Shown in pieces: positions 15,580 through 24,045 of a stretch of DNA of 24,150 nucleotides. The notes beneath the pieces were generated by a model. That model saw only the letters and a list, made by a program, of their open reading frames with translations. It was not told where the DNA came from and did not search any database. The position numbers and the translations under genes are program-made. Each line of letters opens with the position of its first letter. Within the stretch, counting starts at the first letter, position 1. This DNA comes from Ruminococcus sp. UBA1394 (GTDB taxonomy: Bacteria > Bacillota > Clostridia > Oscillospirales > Ruminococcaceae): positions 1-24,150 of the forward strand of contig DBQM01000035.1 of the NCBI GenBank assembly GCA_002305725.1. The letters run 5' to 3'.

Positions 15580-16382
15580 CAACAATGCAAAAAATCATCA
15601 AATACAGTGCAATAGCTTTTGCAGTATTCCTTATTGTAAGTATTATCGGCGGATTATTACGCCTGTTCTGGCTTTTCAGTAATGATGATACTGTGGGAGA
15701 GATGAAGACCTATGCTGTGACAGAAAATGTTGAAAAAATTGAAGTTGATCTGAGCGCTGCACAGCTTGAAATTAAATCGGGCAGCAGCTTTGGAGTTGAA
15801 AGCAATCATAAGCATCTGAAACTTGAAAGCAGTAACGGACTGCTCAGTATAAAGGAAGAACATCACAATTTCGGGATTCATGCCGATAGTGTCAAGGTTA
15901 TTCTTACCGTACCCGAAAACTTTGTATTTGGAAAGGCAGATATTTCCACAGGAGCAGGTACAGTAAAAATTGATGAACTTACAGCAGACAGCCTTTCACT
16001 TGAACTTGGCGCAGGTGAAGTGAGCATAGATAATCTTACAGCAAATACGAGTGCTAAAATCGACGGAGGAGCAGGAGAACTTACAATAGACGGAGGCGAA
16101 CTTGCCAATTTGGATTTTGATATGGGTGTCGGCGAGGTGAACCTTGAAAGCAGGCTTACCGGAAATTGTGAAATTGACTATGGTGTCGGCGAACTGAATA
16201 TGACTCTTGTCGGCAAATCAGAGGATTACAGTATAACAATAGATAAGGGTGTAGGAGAAGCCACACTGGAGGGAAGAACAATGCATGACGGCGAAACCTA
16301 TGGCACAGGAAATACTTCTGTTGAAATAGACGGCGGAGTCGGCGAACTGAATGTTTGTTTTGGTGAACAGGACGGAGTGTAA
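15576..16382 (+). CDS. Membrane-anchored DUF4097-like beta-solenoid protein
   Basis: A 268-residue protein with one N-terminal span (about 10-34) and an external repetitive beta domain. A tetrapeptide G-[AV]-G-[ET] occurs seven times (126, 145, 165, 184, 203, 225, 254), mostly every 19-20 residues, as expected for rungs of a right-handed solenoid of the putative-adhesin DUF4097 type. Such proteins often sit beside LiaF or PspC-like envelope-stress genes. Translation is coupled to the LiaF-like gene, with GGAGGAG about 10 bases before the ATG. There is no sortase motif or lipobox. Confidence 0.8.
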   Translation: MTTMQKIIKYSAIAFAVFLIVSIIGGLLRLFWLFSNDDTVGEMKTYAVTENVEKIEVDLSAAQLEIKSGSSFGVESNHKHLKLESSNGLLSIKEEHHNFGIHADSVKVILTVPENFVFGKADISTGAGTVKIDELTADSLSLELGAGEVSIDNLTANTSAKIDGGAGELTIDGGELANLDFDMGVGEVNLESRLTGNCEIDYGVGELNMTLVGKSEDYSITIDKGVGEATLEGRTMHDGETYGTGNTSVEIDGGVGELNVCFGEQDGV

Positions 16383-16384
16383 TT

Positions 16385-16888
16385 ATGAAACCAGCAGCTA
16401 TTGTTTATACATCAAATACCGGACATACGGAACAATATGCCCGTATGCTTGGAAGAAGAACAGGATTGCCTGTCTTTGATATGTGCGAGTCAGCAAAGCA
16501 GCTGACCCGGGGAACACCTGTTCTGTATCTGGGCTGGCTGCACGCCAGTCATGTGAAAGGCTTTCAGTCTGCGGCAAAATGTTTTTCGGTCTGCGCTGTC
16601 TGCGGAGTGGGATTGTGCGACAACGGTACAATGGTTGACGAGGTACGCAAAGCCACATTAATTCCGGCGGAAACACCTCTGTTTATTTTACAGGGCGGTA
16701 TTGACCGAACTAAACTGAAAGGTCTGAATATGCTGTTAATTTCCATGCTCACCAGGGGACTTGCTTCAAATAAAAAGCGTTCAGAGCAGGAAGACCGTAT
16801 GCTGGAACTGCTGAAAAAAGATGCCAGCTATGTCTGTGAGGAAAATCTTGCAGAAATTATTGAATGGTATGAAAAAACAGAACAATGA
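16385..16888 (+). CDS. Flavodoxin-like protein
   Basis: A 167-residue protein starting with a beta strand and the phosphate-binding loop S-N-T-G-H-T-E (10-16), typical of flavodoxin and HemG-like domains that bind FMN. The middle contains VLYLGW and a G-G-I-D-R-T-K-L stretch seen in flavodoxin-domain proteins. It starts 2 bases after the solenoid protein's stop, with GGAG upstream, so it is the last gene of the three-gene operon. The role of a flavodoxin in an envelope-stress operon is unclear; it could be an electron-transfer protein or a protoporphyrinogen-oxidase-like enzyme. Confidence 0.75.
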   Translation: MKPAAIVYTSNTGHTEQYARMLGRRTGLPVFDMCESAKQLTRGTPVLYLGWLHASHVKGFQSAAKCFSVCAVCGVGLCDNGTMVDEVRKATLIPAETPLFILQGGIDRTKLKGLNMLLISMLTRGLASNKKRSEQEDRMLELLKKDASYVCEENLAEIIEWYEKTEQ

Positions 16889-16904
16889 AAGAGATATAAA
16901 TATT

Positions 16905-16943
16905 GCTCCTCCGGATAAAACTGAAAATTTTATTCGGGGGAGC
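16905..16943. terminator. Hairpin between convergent genes
   Basis: GCTCCTCCGGATAAAA (16905-16920) pairs with 16928-16943 through 16 positions including two G-U pairs. It lies between the convergent flavodoxin and HD-GYP genes. It is not followed by a clear U-tract on either strand, so it is a probable but non-classical terminator, better paired in the + strand RNA. Confidence 0.55.
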
Positions 16944-16954
16944 AAAAAATTGAA

Positions 16955-18133
16955 TTATTCATCCGGATAACGTTTCATTATTGCTGTGAATTTATCGAAA
17001 TTCTGAACAAATGCATCTACAACAGCCGGGTCAAAGTGTTTTCCGCTCTGGGAAACAATTTCGTTGTACGCTTCTTCCGGTGTCCATGGCTTTTTGTATG
17101 CCCTGCGGCTGACCAGAGCGTCAAAAACATCTGCCAGTGCTACACATCTTGCACAATGTGGAATATTTTCACCTTGAATGCCCATGTACCCGGTACCGTC
17201 CCATTTCTCATGGTGCTGATACGCAATTTCTGTTGATATGTTAAACAACTCACCCGGAGATTTTTCAAGCATCTGTTTTCCGTATTTTATATGATTTTTC
17301 ACGATTGCGAATTCTTCATTTGTCAGTTTGCCCGGCTTTTCCAGAATACTTTCCGGAATCATTATTTTGCCGACATCATGCATCATAGCCGCTAAACTGA
17401 CTTTCCAGCTTTCCTCGTTGCTGTATCCCAGACTTTTGCATAATACTTCTGTATATTCAGCAACTCGCTTTACATGCTGTCCTGTGTTTTCCGATTTGTT
17501 TTCTATGATCTGGGAAAGAGCAAGTATAAGATTTTCCTGATCCTCGTATAATTCCTTGTTCTTGTTTCCAAGTGTGCTGACCAGCTTTTCAATCCTTTCG
17601 GAAATAAAAAGACACATTACAACTACACCAAAAAATTCGATACTTCTTGGGATTATACCGTATATAACAGTGCCTTTTAGAGTAACTAAAGGCTCGTCCG
17701 GTACAATTTTCAGATAATATGCTGCCAGATGTGATAATACAATCATAGGTATACTCAGAATTGAAGTATAAATCACATATTTTCTTTCGTTGTAAAGGCA
17801 GGACATTACTAATGGAAAAACCAGCATAATTATGGTGTGATAGGAAAGAGTAGCATACTGTAAGCCGGACTGAAAAACCATAATTGCCAGTATAAAATAT
17901 CTGATTTTTACGGACCGCATTTTTAAAATATTATAAAATACAGTAGGCAGAAGGAAATCAACTATTGATATAGCAACAGTTAAATATAACGGCAGAGGTG
18001 CAATTTTAAAAATGCCCAGAACATTTAATAATGCAACCAGCAGCATAAATCCTATCATTAACCGGCAGACAAATGCAAGCCGGCTGTCTGCATTTTGTCT
18101 GTATTCGTTTATAATCTTTTCAGAAAAATTCAT
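16955..18133 (-). CDS. Membrane HD-GYP domain protein (putative cyclic-di-GMP phosphodiesterase)
   Basis: A 392-residue protein with about six spans (about 20-180), a short coiled linker (about 180-205) and an HD-GYP domain (about 205-385). Metal-site residues are visible: His220, His252-Asp253 with Lys256 (HDVGK), His281, His307-His308-Glu309 and Asp335. The signature reads D-G-T-G-Y-M instead of D-G-x-G-Y-P. This family hydrolyses cyclic di-GMP or related nucleotides and reads a membrane signal; activity is not certain given the GYM variant. AGAGGA (about 18144-18149) precedes the ATG. It stands alone between a good promoter and the convergent flavodoxin gene. Confidence 0.87.
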   Translation of the reverse strand: MNFSEKIINEYRQNADSRLAFVCRLMIGFMLLVALLNVLGIFKIAPLPLYLTVAISIVDFLLPTVFYNILKMRSVKIRYFILAIMVFQSGLQYATLSYHTIIMLVFPLVMSCLYNERKYVIYTSILSIPMIVLSHLAAYYLKIVPDEPLVTLKGTVIYGIIPRSIEFFGVVVMCLFISERIEKLVSTLGNKNKELYEDQENLILALSQIIENKSENTGQHVKRVAEYTEVLCKSLGYSNEESWKVSLAAMMHDVGKIMIPESILEKPGKLTNEEFAIVKNHIKYGKQMLEKSPGELFNISTEIAYQHHEKWDGTGYMGIQGENIPHCARCVALADVFDALVSRRAYKKPWTPEEAYNEIVSQSGKHFDPAVVDAFVQNFDKFTAIMKRYPDE

Positions 18134-18201
18134 ATATAATTATCCTCTTTATGTCTGTAATATTCTTTTGAATCAGTAAAAAGTTAATTCTTATTCAGTT
18201 A

Positions 18202-18230
18202 ATTATACCATAAACAGCACAAAAAATCAA
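18202..18230 (-). promoter_or_regulatory. Promoter of the HD-GYP gene
   Basis: On the minus strand TTGATT (18225-18230) and TATAAT (18202-18207) are 17 bases apart. The spacer ends TTTATGG, giving an extended -10 (TGG before TATAAT) shared with the pectate lyase promoter. Confidence 0.7.
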
Positions 18231-18302
18231 TATACGACATATTAAATATTTAAACAATATTTGCGCAATTACTTTTGTGAATTCGGTGATTAATTCAGCG
18301 CT

Positions 18303-18340
18303 AAAAAAACGCCCTTTGATTTTATTCAAAAGGCGTTTTT
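18303..18340 (-). terminator. Terminator of the pectate lyase gene
   Basis: AAAAACGCCCTTTGA (18305-18319) pairs with TCAAAAGGCGTTTTT (18326-18340) with one mismatch. The A-run becomes a U-tract on the minus strand just after the lyase stop at 18354. The T-run at the other end makes it potentially bidirectional. Confidence 0.8.
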
Positions 18341-18353
18341 ATATTGGCAGTAT

Positions 18354-21203
18354 TTATTGTGAATTTTGTAAAAGTTCACGCCGCATCAGGCATAAATCAA
18401 ATACATTGATTATTCCGTCATTGTTAAAGTCACCGGATTCCCAGTCGGTTAAATCTCCTGCGCAGATCAGCCATTTCTGCATCATTACAACGTCCGCAAC
18501 AGTGAACAGGCCGTCATCGTTGACATCTCCCGGAATCTGCGGTGTGACAGATTCTGTTGTTGTCGCCGGAACTGTGGTTGAAGGAACAGTAGTTGTTGTG
18601 GTTGTAACTGTTGTGGTAACTGATGTTGTGGTTGCAGGTGTAGTTATTTTTTCGGTGTGAAGATTCCACTTCTGACAACTACTGCCGGTTGATTCCCATT
18701 GCTGAATATTTGCGCCGTTGTCGTTGGAAGCATAGGCTGTTTCAACAAGACAAACATCGTCAGACGCATGACTTAAAATACTGTAAGAGCCGTCAAGGTT
18801 CTTTGTGAAACGGAAAAGCTGAGCGCTGTCTTTAGTAGAATAAGCCACAATATCAATGTTGCTTCCGTTTTCCTTTCCCTCAGCTTTAAGGGCGTAGCTG
18901 TTATCCTGCTGTGAACGGATCCAGTAGTAATTTCCCGAGCCGAATTCCTTTAATATCCATTTCTGACAGTTAAGACCGTTTGAAGAATACTGCTGAACAT
19001 TGGAATTGTCTTTCATTTCAGCATTTACAATATCCATAACCAGTCCCGAATTGACATTTTCAAATGTGTAGATAAGGCCTGTATCCATTGCACAGCCGGG
19101 GTCTGTAACAGGTTCCAGGATCCAGTCCTGGCAGTTAACTCCGTTTATTTCCCATTGCTGAATATTTGCGCCGGCTGCAGTTGATGCTCCTGCTATCTCA
19201 ATTGCTGAATTTTCTCCGGTTACAGCAGTTCTTATCTTGTAGCTGCCGTCACCGTTGGCTGTCAGCATAAACTGCTGATTTGTTCCGCCGTTATACTGAT
19301 AAATGTCAACATTGGTTCCGTTGTCAGTCTTTTTTCCTGCAACGTCAAGTACATATGTGCCGCCGTCGCCCACAGCAGAGGCAATGTAGTAATATCCGTT
19401 TCCGGCACTGTAAAACTTCCATATATCATGAACGGATGTGCCGTCAGTACCCCATTGCTGAACATTTGCACCATTTTCAGCTGAAGCTCCTTCTACCTGC
19501 ATATACAGACCGGAGTTTACATTCTTAATGCGGTAAGCTGCCCCTTCGCTAAAGCTTGCAGCAACCGGACCGCTTGGTGCTTCTGTATATCCTGCACTTG
19601 GGACGCCCTTATTTGAAAATCGCAGATACATCATATCATTTTTAGATGACTGACATCCGCTGTAAGATGAACAATAGCTTTTTGCATTGTCGGCAGTAAG
19701 AGCAACATAGCTGTAGTTAGATGTCGGGCGCCATGTACAGTTCTGTGCATTTCCCTCGATAGTAGTTCGCTTGCAGTTTTCGGATTTTGAACCGGTTTCA
19801 GCGTATGAACCCGGATATGTAACTTCATTCCAGTCGCAGATAACGTTTCCGCCGTTTGCATAATAGCAGTTTTCAGCAAAAATTTTAGAGGCTGTGTGTA
19901 CAGTATATGCCATGCTGAAAGTATCTACATAGTTGTTAAGGGAATGGAAATATCCGTAACGCATAAGTCCCGGACCTCGTGTCAGCGTTTTGTTAAAGCG
20001 GTTTCCCATAAGGGACATACGAGGAAAATTATTGTAATTGTTGTAAGAATTCTCGTCGTCTGCTGGATAACCCAGAATCAGACCGTATTCGTGCAGACCG
20101 AATGAACTGTCTGAAACAGTACAGTAATCAGCGTCATAACAGCAGGCAAGGAATTTGTCCCAGTCCTCAAGTCCTGTGGAAGCTGTGTTGTAATCGGAAT
20201 GTCCTGTGAAAGTGCAGTGGTCAACCCAGAGATTCTGACCGGAACCGAAGTAAACTACGATAGAGTCATTTCCGTTTGACTCTGAATCATGCTGAAGGTC
20301 AAAATTCTTTATGATAATGTTGTTGCCTGTGCCTTTGCTTGACGCTGTACAGAACTGAACGTTATAGAGAGTGTGTGCCGAATAACTTCCTATAATCGTC
20401 TTGTTGTCGTGGACATATATTCTGCCGTCGGGACAGTAATAACGTCCGGAGGAGTCCTTTTTAAGGCTTGTCACCTTAATGTCAGAAGTAACAACAATGG
20501 TATACGGAGTGTCAGATGTTGCATAGTTTTTAAGTTCATCAAAGGTCGAAGCCTCAACCACTTCACCGAATAATCCTCCGATATCTGCCGCTTTTATACT
20601 GCCTGTGTTGTCATTGGAGCAGTAGCCTGCGAAACCCTGGAGTCCGTCGGCGTTAAGCAGCCAGAGCTGGTTGTCTGCGCCGGTATAGGACGCAAGCGTC
20701 ATACCTGATGTGCCTTGCGTAAGAGCAAGAGAATTATCAGAATAATTGACAATCTTGTAGTACAAATCGTTTCCAAGGCGGTCGGTTTTAACCGGAATAA
20801 CATACCAGTGCTGTGATTTTGCTGATTCACTTCCATACATAATCACATTTGCGCCTGCTGAAACGTTGTAATTCTGCGGAGTCAGAAGACGGCCGGACTG
20901 AGCGTTTACCAGCTTAAAAAATGTACCGTTGGAATCAAGTCCGACCCTGTCAAAACGCCATGACTGCGAAAGATCGCTGCCGGGTGCTTTGACCGAAAGC
21001 GCCGAACCGTCAGCAGTTCCGTTTTCAGCCAGAACCTTTGAATTATCTTTGACCGCAATGTTTATAAGCGGTACCGGATAATCAACAGATGCTGCTGATA
21101 CCGGAATGTTCATGCTCAGACACCCTAAAAAAGGAAGCATACACATAGCAAGCATTGCAAGCAGCAGTACAATTGCTTTAAGGTTAATTGTGAAATGTTT
21201 CAT
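18354..21203 (-). CDS. Secreted multimodular pectate lyase (PL1) with trefoil modules and dockerin
   Basis: A 949-residue secreted enzyme that should cleave polygalacturonate by calcium-dependent beta-elimination. Order: signal peptide (1 to about 38), an N-terminal beta-trefoil-like module (about 45-183), a PL1 beta-helix (about 190-545), two ricin-type trefoil (CBM13-like) modules with Q-x-W repeats (about 552-697 and 708-849), a Thr/Val-rich linker (about 852-888) and a complete two-repeat dockerin (890-947, loops DVNDDG and DFNNDG). PL1 hallmarks are LWVDHCTF at 325-332 and the arginine segment R409-G-P-G-L-M-R415-Y-G-x-x-H420-x-x-N-N; R409 is the likely catalytic base. Spacing between the two arginines is one residue longer than in the Bacillus enzyme as I recall it. 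GGAGAGGG precedes the ATG. Confidence 0.9.
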   Translation of the reverse strand: MKHFTINLKAIVLLLAMLAMCMLPFLGCLSMNIPVSAASVDYPVPLINIAVKDNSKVLAENGTADGSALSVKAPGSDLSQSWRFDRVGLDSNGTFFKLVNAQSGRLLTPQNYNVSAGANVIMYGSESAKSQHWYVIPVKTDRLGNDLYYKIVNYSDNSLALTQGTSGMTLASYTGADNQLWLLNADGLQGFAGYCSNDNTGSIKAADIGGLFGEVVEASTFDELKNYATSDTPYTIVVTSDIKVTSLKKDSSGRYYCPDGRIYVHDNKTIIGSYSAHTLYNVQFCTASSKGTGNNIIIKNFDLQHDSESNGNDSIVVYFGSGQNLWVDHCTFTGHSDYNTASTGLEDWDKFLACCYDADYCTVSDSSFGLHEYGLILGYPADDENSYNNYNNFPRMSLMGNRFNKTLTRGPGLMRYGYFHSLNNYVDTFSMAYTVHTASKIFAENCYYANGGNVICDWNEVTYPGSYAETGSKSENCKRTTIEGNAQNCTWRPTSNYSYVALTADNAKSYCSSYSGCQSSKNDMMYLRFSNKGVPSAGYTEAPSGPVAASFSEGAAYRIKNVNSGLYMQVEGASAENGANVQQWGTDGTSVHDIWKFYSAGNGYYYIASAVGDGGTYVLDVAGKKTDNGTNVDIYQYNGGTNQQFMLTANGDGSYKIRTAVTGENSAIEIAGASTAAGANIQQWEINGVNCQDWILEPVTDPGCAMDTGLIYTFENVNSGLVMDIVNAEMKDNSNVQQYSSNGLNCQKWILKEFGSGNYYWIRSQQDNSYALKAEGKENGSNIDIVAYSTKDSAQLFRFTKNLDGSYSILSHASDDVCLVETAYASNDNGANIQQWESTGSSCQKWNLHTEKITTPATTTSVTTTVTTTTTTVPSTTVPATTTESVTPQIPGDVNDDGLFTVADVVMMQKWLICAGDLTDWESGDFNNDGIINVFDLCLMRRELLQNSQ
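18541..18650. repeat. Low-complexity GTT/GTG-rich DNA encoding the Thr linker
   Basis: Thr- and Val-rich linker codons of the pectate lyase give a run of GTT, GTG and GTA triplets on the + strand. It explains a 127-codon + strand open frame at 18277-18660, which is not a gene. Confidence 0.6.
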
Positions 21204-21237
21204 TTAATATCCCTCTCCTTATATATTTGTTAACATA

Positions 21238-21266
21238 ATCATACCATAAATTGTGAAAAATGTCAA
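21238..21266 (-). promoter_or_regulatory. Promoter of the pectate lyase gene
   Basis: On the minus strand TTGACA (21261-21266) and TATGAT (21238-21243) are separated by 17 bases. The spacer ends TTTATGG, identical to the end of the HD-GYP promoter spacer. Confidence 0.75.
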
Positions 21267-21353
21267 TTTAAAAAATCTGTCATAGATGCAGTATTTTTTT
21301 ATTTTCAATCGTTTTATTAATGATCTTAATATTTTTGAAAGGATACTACTATC

Positions 21354-22499
21354 ATGAAAAAAAGAATTCTTGCAGTAACAGTTTCAGTATTTGTATTGCT
21401 TGCCGGTTGTGGTAAAGCGGCTGATTCAGCGGATATCCCCGAACAAAACATTCAGAAAGATAACACTTCAGCTGATGATTTCAAATACATAAGCTATCTA
21501 TATAACTTATACGAAACAGGTTTTATCACAGGAACTGAAACACAGATGTATCTTGATTTTGAATCAATGGAAAAGACTGTGCTTTGCGCCAAGCCGAACT
21601 GTACACATCAGAGCATAGAGTGTACAGCAAGAATTATCGGGGAAACGCCGATAATCTTTAACGATTATATTTACTTCTTTGATAAAAAAAGCGGAGTAAA
21701 TGAAACTGCTGACGGCAGGGAATTTTACATAGATACAAAGCTGAAACGCATTTCGCTTACAACATCTGAAATTGAAGAAGTAACAAAATTTACTGATTGC
21801 TCGCCGAATGAAAGCAGCGGCTGTATTATTTCAGGAAATATGTTGTATTTTTCCGCAGATGATTTGAACCCAGTTGCAGATGATTACGGAAATATATGCG
21901 CCTCGTCCAGCGTAGGCGGAAAGCATTTCATTTGCAGTATCAATCTTGAAACAGGCGAATATACAAATTACGGCAGTATTTATGACGGTGACAAACAGTT
22001 TAAGGAGGCTGTAAATTCGAGTACAGCCAAGATAATCGGCTGTTATAATTCAAAAATATATATAGAATACAGCTTTATGAAAGAAACAATCAGCAATGAA
22101 GAAATGGAAACAAAAGATCCCCGTGAGTATTTTACTATTTTGAATTTTGAGTTTGATACGGCTGCTCAGACCGTGTCCGAAAGCAAACTGCCGCCTCCGT
22201 CCCATATGGACAGCGATACCTATGTTTACAGCAATTATCCCGAAAATTCAAGTACAGTTATCGACAAAGGCGAAACCTATACCATTGATGGAGTTGATGT
22301 CGGACTTTTCGGGAGGGTATTTAACGGCAAGCTGTTTATGTATGACGGCTGGTATGATATTACCGACAGCTCAGAGCACAGTCTTGGCAAATACGAAAAC
22401 TGGGAGGTGCTGACAGTTTATGATGACTGTTATGTTCTTATCAGCGAAAACAGAAATGATTTTGTGAAACTGACCGAAGAAGAACTTCTTGCACTTTAA
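21354..22499 (+). CDS. Lipoprotein with C-x4-C-x-H-x4-C motif, paralogue 1
   Basis: A 381-residue predicted lipoprotein. The signal peptide ends in lipobox L-A-G-C with Cys19 as the lipidation site. The body is rich in beta-strand-like segments with repeated 'YFF'/'LYF' and acidic turns, suggesting a propeller-like outer-surface domain. A cluster Cys78-x4-Cys83-x-His85-x4-Cys90, around K-P-N-C-T-H, looks able to bind a metal or form a disulfide. Its neighbour at 22510 is a clear paralogue over the whole length. An AAAGGA site lies just upstream of the ATG. I do not recognise a characterised family; related lipoproteins near ABC genes occur in Lachnospiraceae and Ruminococcus. Confidence 0.82.
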   Translation: MKKRILAVTVSVFVLLAGCGKAADSADIPEQNIQKDNTSADDFKYISYLYNLYETGFITGTETQMYLDFESMEKTVLCAKPNCTHQSIECTARIIGETPIIFNDYIYFFDKKSGVNETADGREFYIDTKLKRISLTTSEIEEVTKFTDCSPNESSGCIISGNMLYFSADDLNPVADDYGNICASSSVGGKHFICSINLETGEYTNYGSIYDGDKQFKEAVNSSTAKIIGCYNSKIYIEYSFMKETISNEEMETKDPREYFTILNFEFDTAAQTVSESKLPPPSHMDSDTYVYSNYPENSSTVIDKGETYTIDGVDVGLFGRVFNGKLFMYDGWYDITDSSEHSLGKYENWEVLTVYDDCYVLISENRNDFVKLTEEELLAL

Positions 22500-22509
22500 G
22501 GGGGATAAT

Positions 22510-23637
22510 ATGAAAAAAACAAAACTATTAAGCATTGTCAGTTCGATAGCTTTATTATTCACAGCCTGCGGAAACAAAACAGAAGACAGCCGGAATCAGT
22601 CGGACAGCAGTGAACCGGTTTATATAAATTCCTCCCGCAACTGCTATGATGACGGAATGATATATTATAACAATAAGGCAATGTATTATGATTATGCCAC
22701 AGAGGAAAGTACACCACTTCGCGCAAAACCAAACTGCAGTCATACAGTTTCAGGCTGTGTTGCAAATATAGTTGGGGAATGTCCGGTTATGTATAATGAT
22801 TATTTGTACTTTTTCAATACTGTGCAGGATATAAAGGAAACCGGTGACAGGAGAGAATTTTATATTGACTCAAAATTGTGCCGTGTTTCACTTGATTCTT
22901 CGGAAGTTGAAACTGTTGCGGAATTTACAGACAGCGCTCCCCATGACTGTGACGGCTGTGTAATTTATAATAATAAACTGTACTTTACTGCATCAGATAT
23001 GAACCCACAGACTGATGATTACGGTATGATATATAGTTCAACCTCCGGCGGAGAACACTATATCTGCGGTATTGATCTTGAAACCGGTGAGTATACCAAT
23101 TATGGCATAATATACGACGCTGACAAGCAGTATGAGGGGGCATCACATTCAAGCAGTCCCATGATAGCCGGTTTTTATGACGGAAAAATATATATAAATT
23201 ACAGTTTTTGCAAAGAGGCTATGACAGGTGATGAAAGCGCACAGGAAAACTTTGACCCTCGTGATTACTTTACTCTGCTTTGTTTTGAATTTGACCCGGA
23301 AACAAAAGAAATCAAAGAAAGCGACCTGCCATATTCAGCGTATGCGGATAAGGATTCGTATGTTTACTATGATTTGCAAAAGGATAAATCTGTCGTTATT
23401 GATAAGGGGAAAACTTATGAATTTGACTGTGATGTGGAAATAAATGCGTCATTGATAAATAACAAGCTTTTCAATTTCCATGAGCAAAGCTGGTATGATT
23501 TATCAGATATGTCTGAACACAGTATGGGTGAATATGGTGATTATCATGTTGTTGATTATTATGACAAGGAGAAAAGCTATATCCTTACAGATTATAACGG
23601 CAAAATAGTAAAACTGACCGAAGAAGAACTGACATGA
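22510..23637 (+). CDS. Lipoprotein with partial Cys/His motif, paralogue 2
   Basis: A 375-residue lipoprotein with lipobox F-T-A-C (Cys20). It aligns end to end with the preceding protein, sharing blocks such as REFYID-[TS]-KL, NLETGEYTNYG-like (DLETGEYTNYG) and the terminal KLTEEEL. In the Cys/His cluster the first cysteine is replaced by Arg71, leaving Cys76-x-His78-x4-Cys83. The ATG at 22510 is chosen because AAGGGGG (22498-22504) lies 5 bases before it; an upstream in-frame ATG at 22489 overlaps the previous gene and lacks a site. The pair looks like a recent tandem duplication that has since diverged. Confidence 0.82.
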   Translation: MKKTKLLSIVSSIALLFTACGNKTEDSRNQSDSSEPVYINSSRNCYDDGMIYYNNKAMYYDYATEESTPLRAKPNCSHTVSGCVANIVGECPVMYNDYLYFFNTVQDIKETGDRREFYIDSKLCRVSLDSSEVETVAEFTDSAPHDCDGCVIYNNKLYFTASDMNPQTDDYGMIYSSTSGGEHYICGIDLETGEYTNYGIIYDADKQYEGASHSSSPMIAGFYDGKIYINYSFCKEAMTGDESAQENFDPRDYFTLLCFEFDPETKEIKESDLPYSAYADKDSYVYYDLQKDKSVVIDKGKTYEFDCDVEINASLINNKLFNFHEQSWYDLSDMSEHSMGEYGDYHVVDYYDKEKSYILTDYNGKIVKLTEEELT

Positions 23638-23653
23638 TTCAGGAGATGATACA

Positions 23654-24045
23654 ATGAACAGACTTGAACTTGAAAAGATAAGCAAGCATTACGGCAAAAA
23701 GAAACAGGCATTATGTGATTTCAGCTTTACCTTTACAAACGGAATCTACGGGCTTTTAGGTCCGAACGGTGCAGGAAAATCCACACTTATGAATATTATC
23801 ACAGACAACCTTCTGCCCGACAGGGACGGCGGAAAAATTCTGTGGAACGGCGTGGAAACGAGGACGCTCAAAGAAAAATTCCGCAGTTGTCTGGGGTTCA
23901 TGCCACAGCAGCAGAATTTATATGAAAGCATGACGGCGCATACATTTCTCAATTACATTGCCGCACTTAAATGCCTTGACAAAAAATCAGCGGCAAAAGA
24001 GATTCCGGAAATCGTTGAGCGTGTGGAGCTGACCGACTGTAAGTT
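23654..24045 (+). pseudogene. ABC transporter ATPase, truncated by an insertion sequence
   Basis: This is the N-terminal half of an ABC-2/drug-export-type ATPase. Walker A GPNGAGKST is at residues 36-44 and the Q-loop PQQ at 85-87, but the frame loses family resemblance after about residue 130 (ELTDC) and stops at 24073 without the signature motif, Walker B or H-loop. From about 24046 the sequence is the end of a transposase gene on the other strand. AGGAG (23641-23645) precedes the ATG, and the gene follows the lipoproteins by 16 bases. The intact gene would have been about 230-310 residues. Whether a 3' remnant follows the IS lies outside the window. Confidence 0.75.

Noticed and set aside
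18277..18660. Plus-strand 127-codon open frame
   Set aside because: It lies antisense to the Thr/Val-rich linker and dockerin of the pectate lyase, has Val-rich low-complexity content and no ribosome site.
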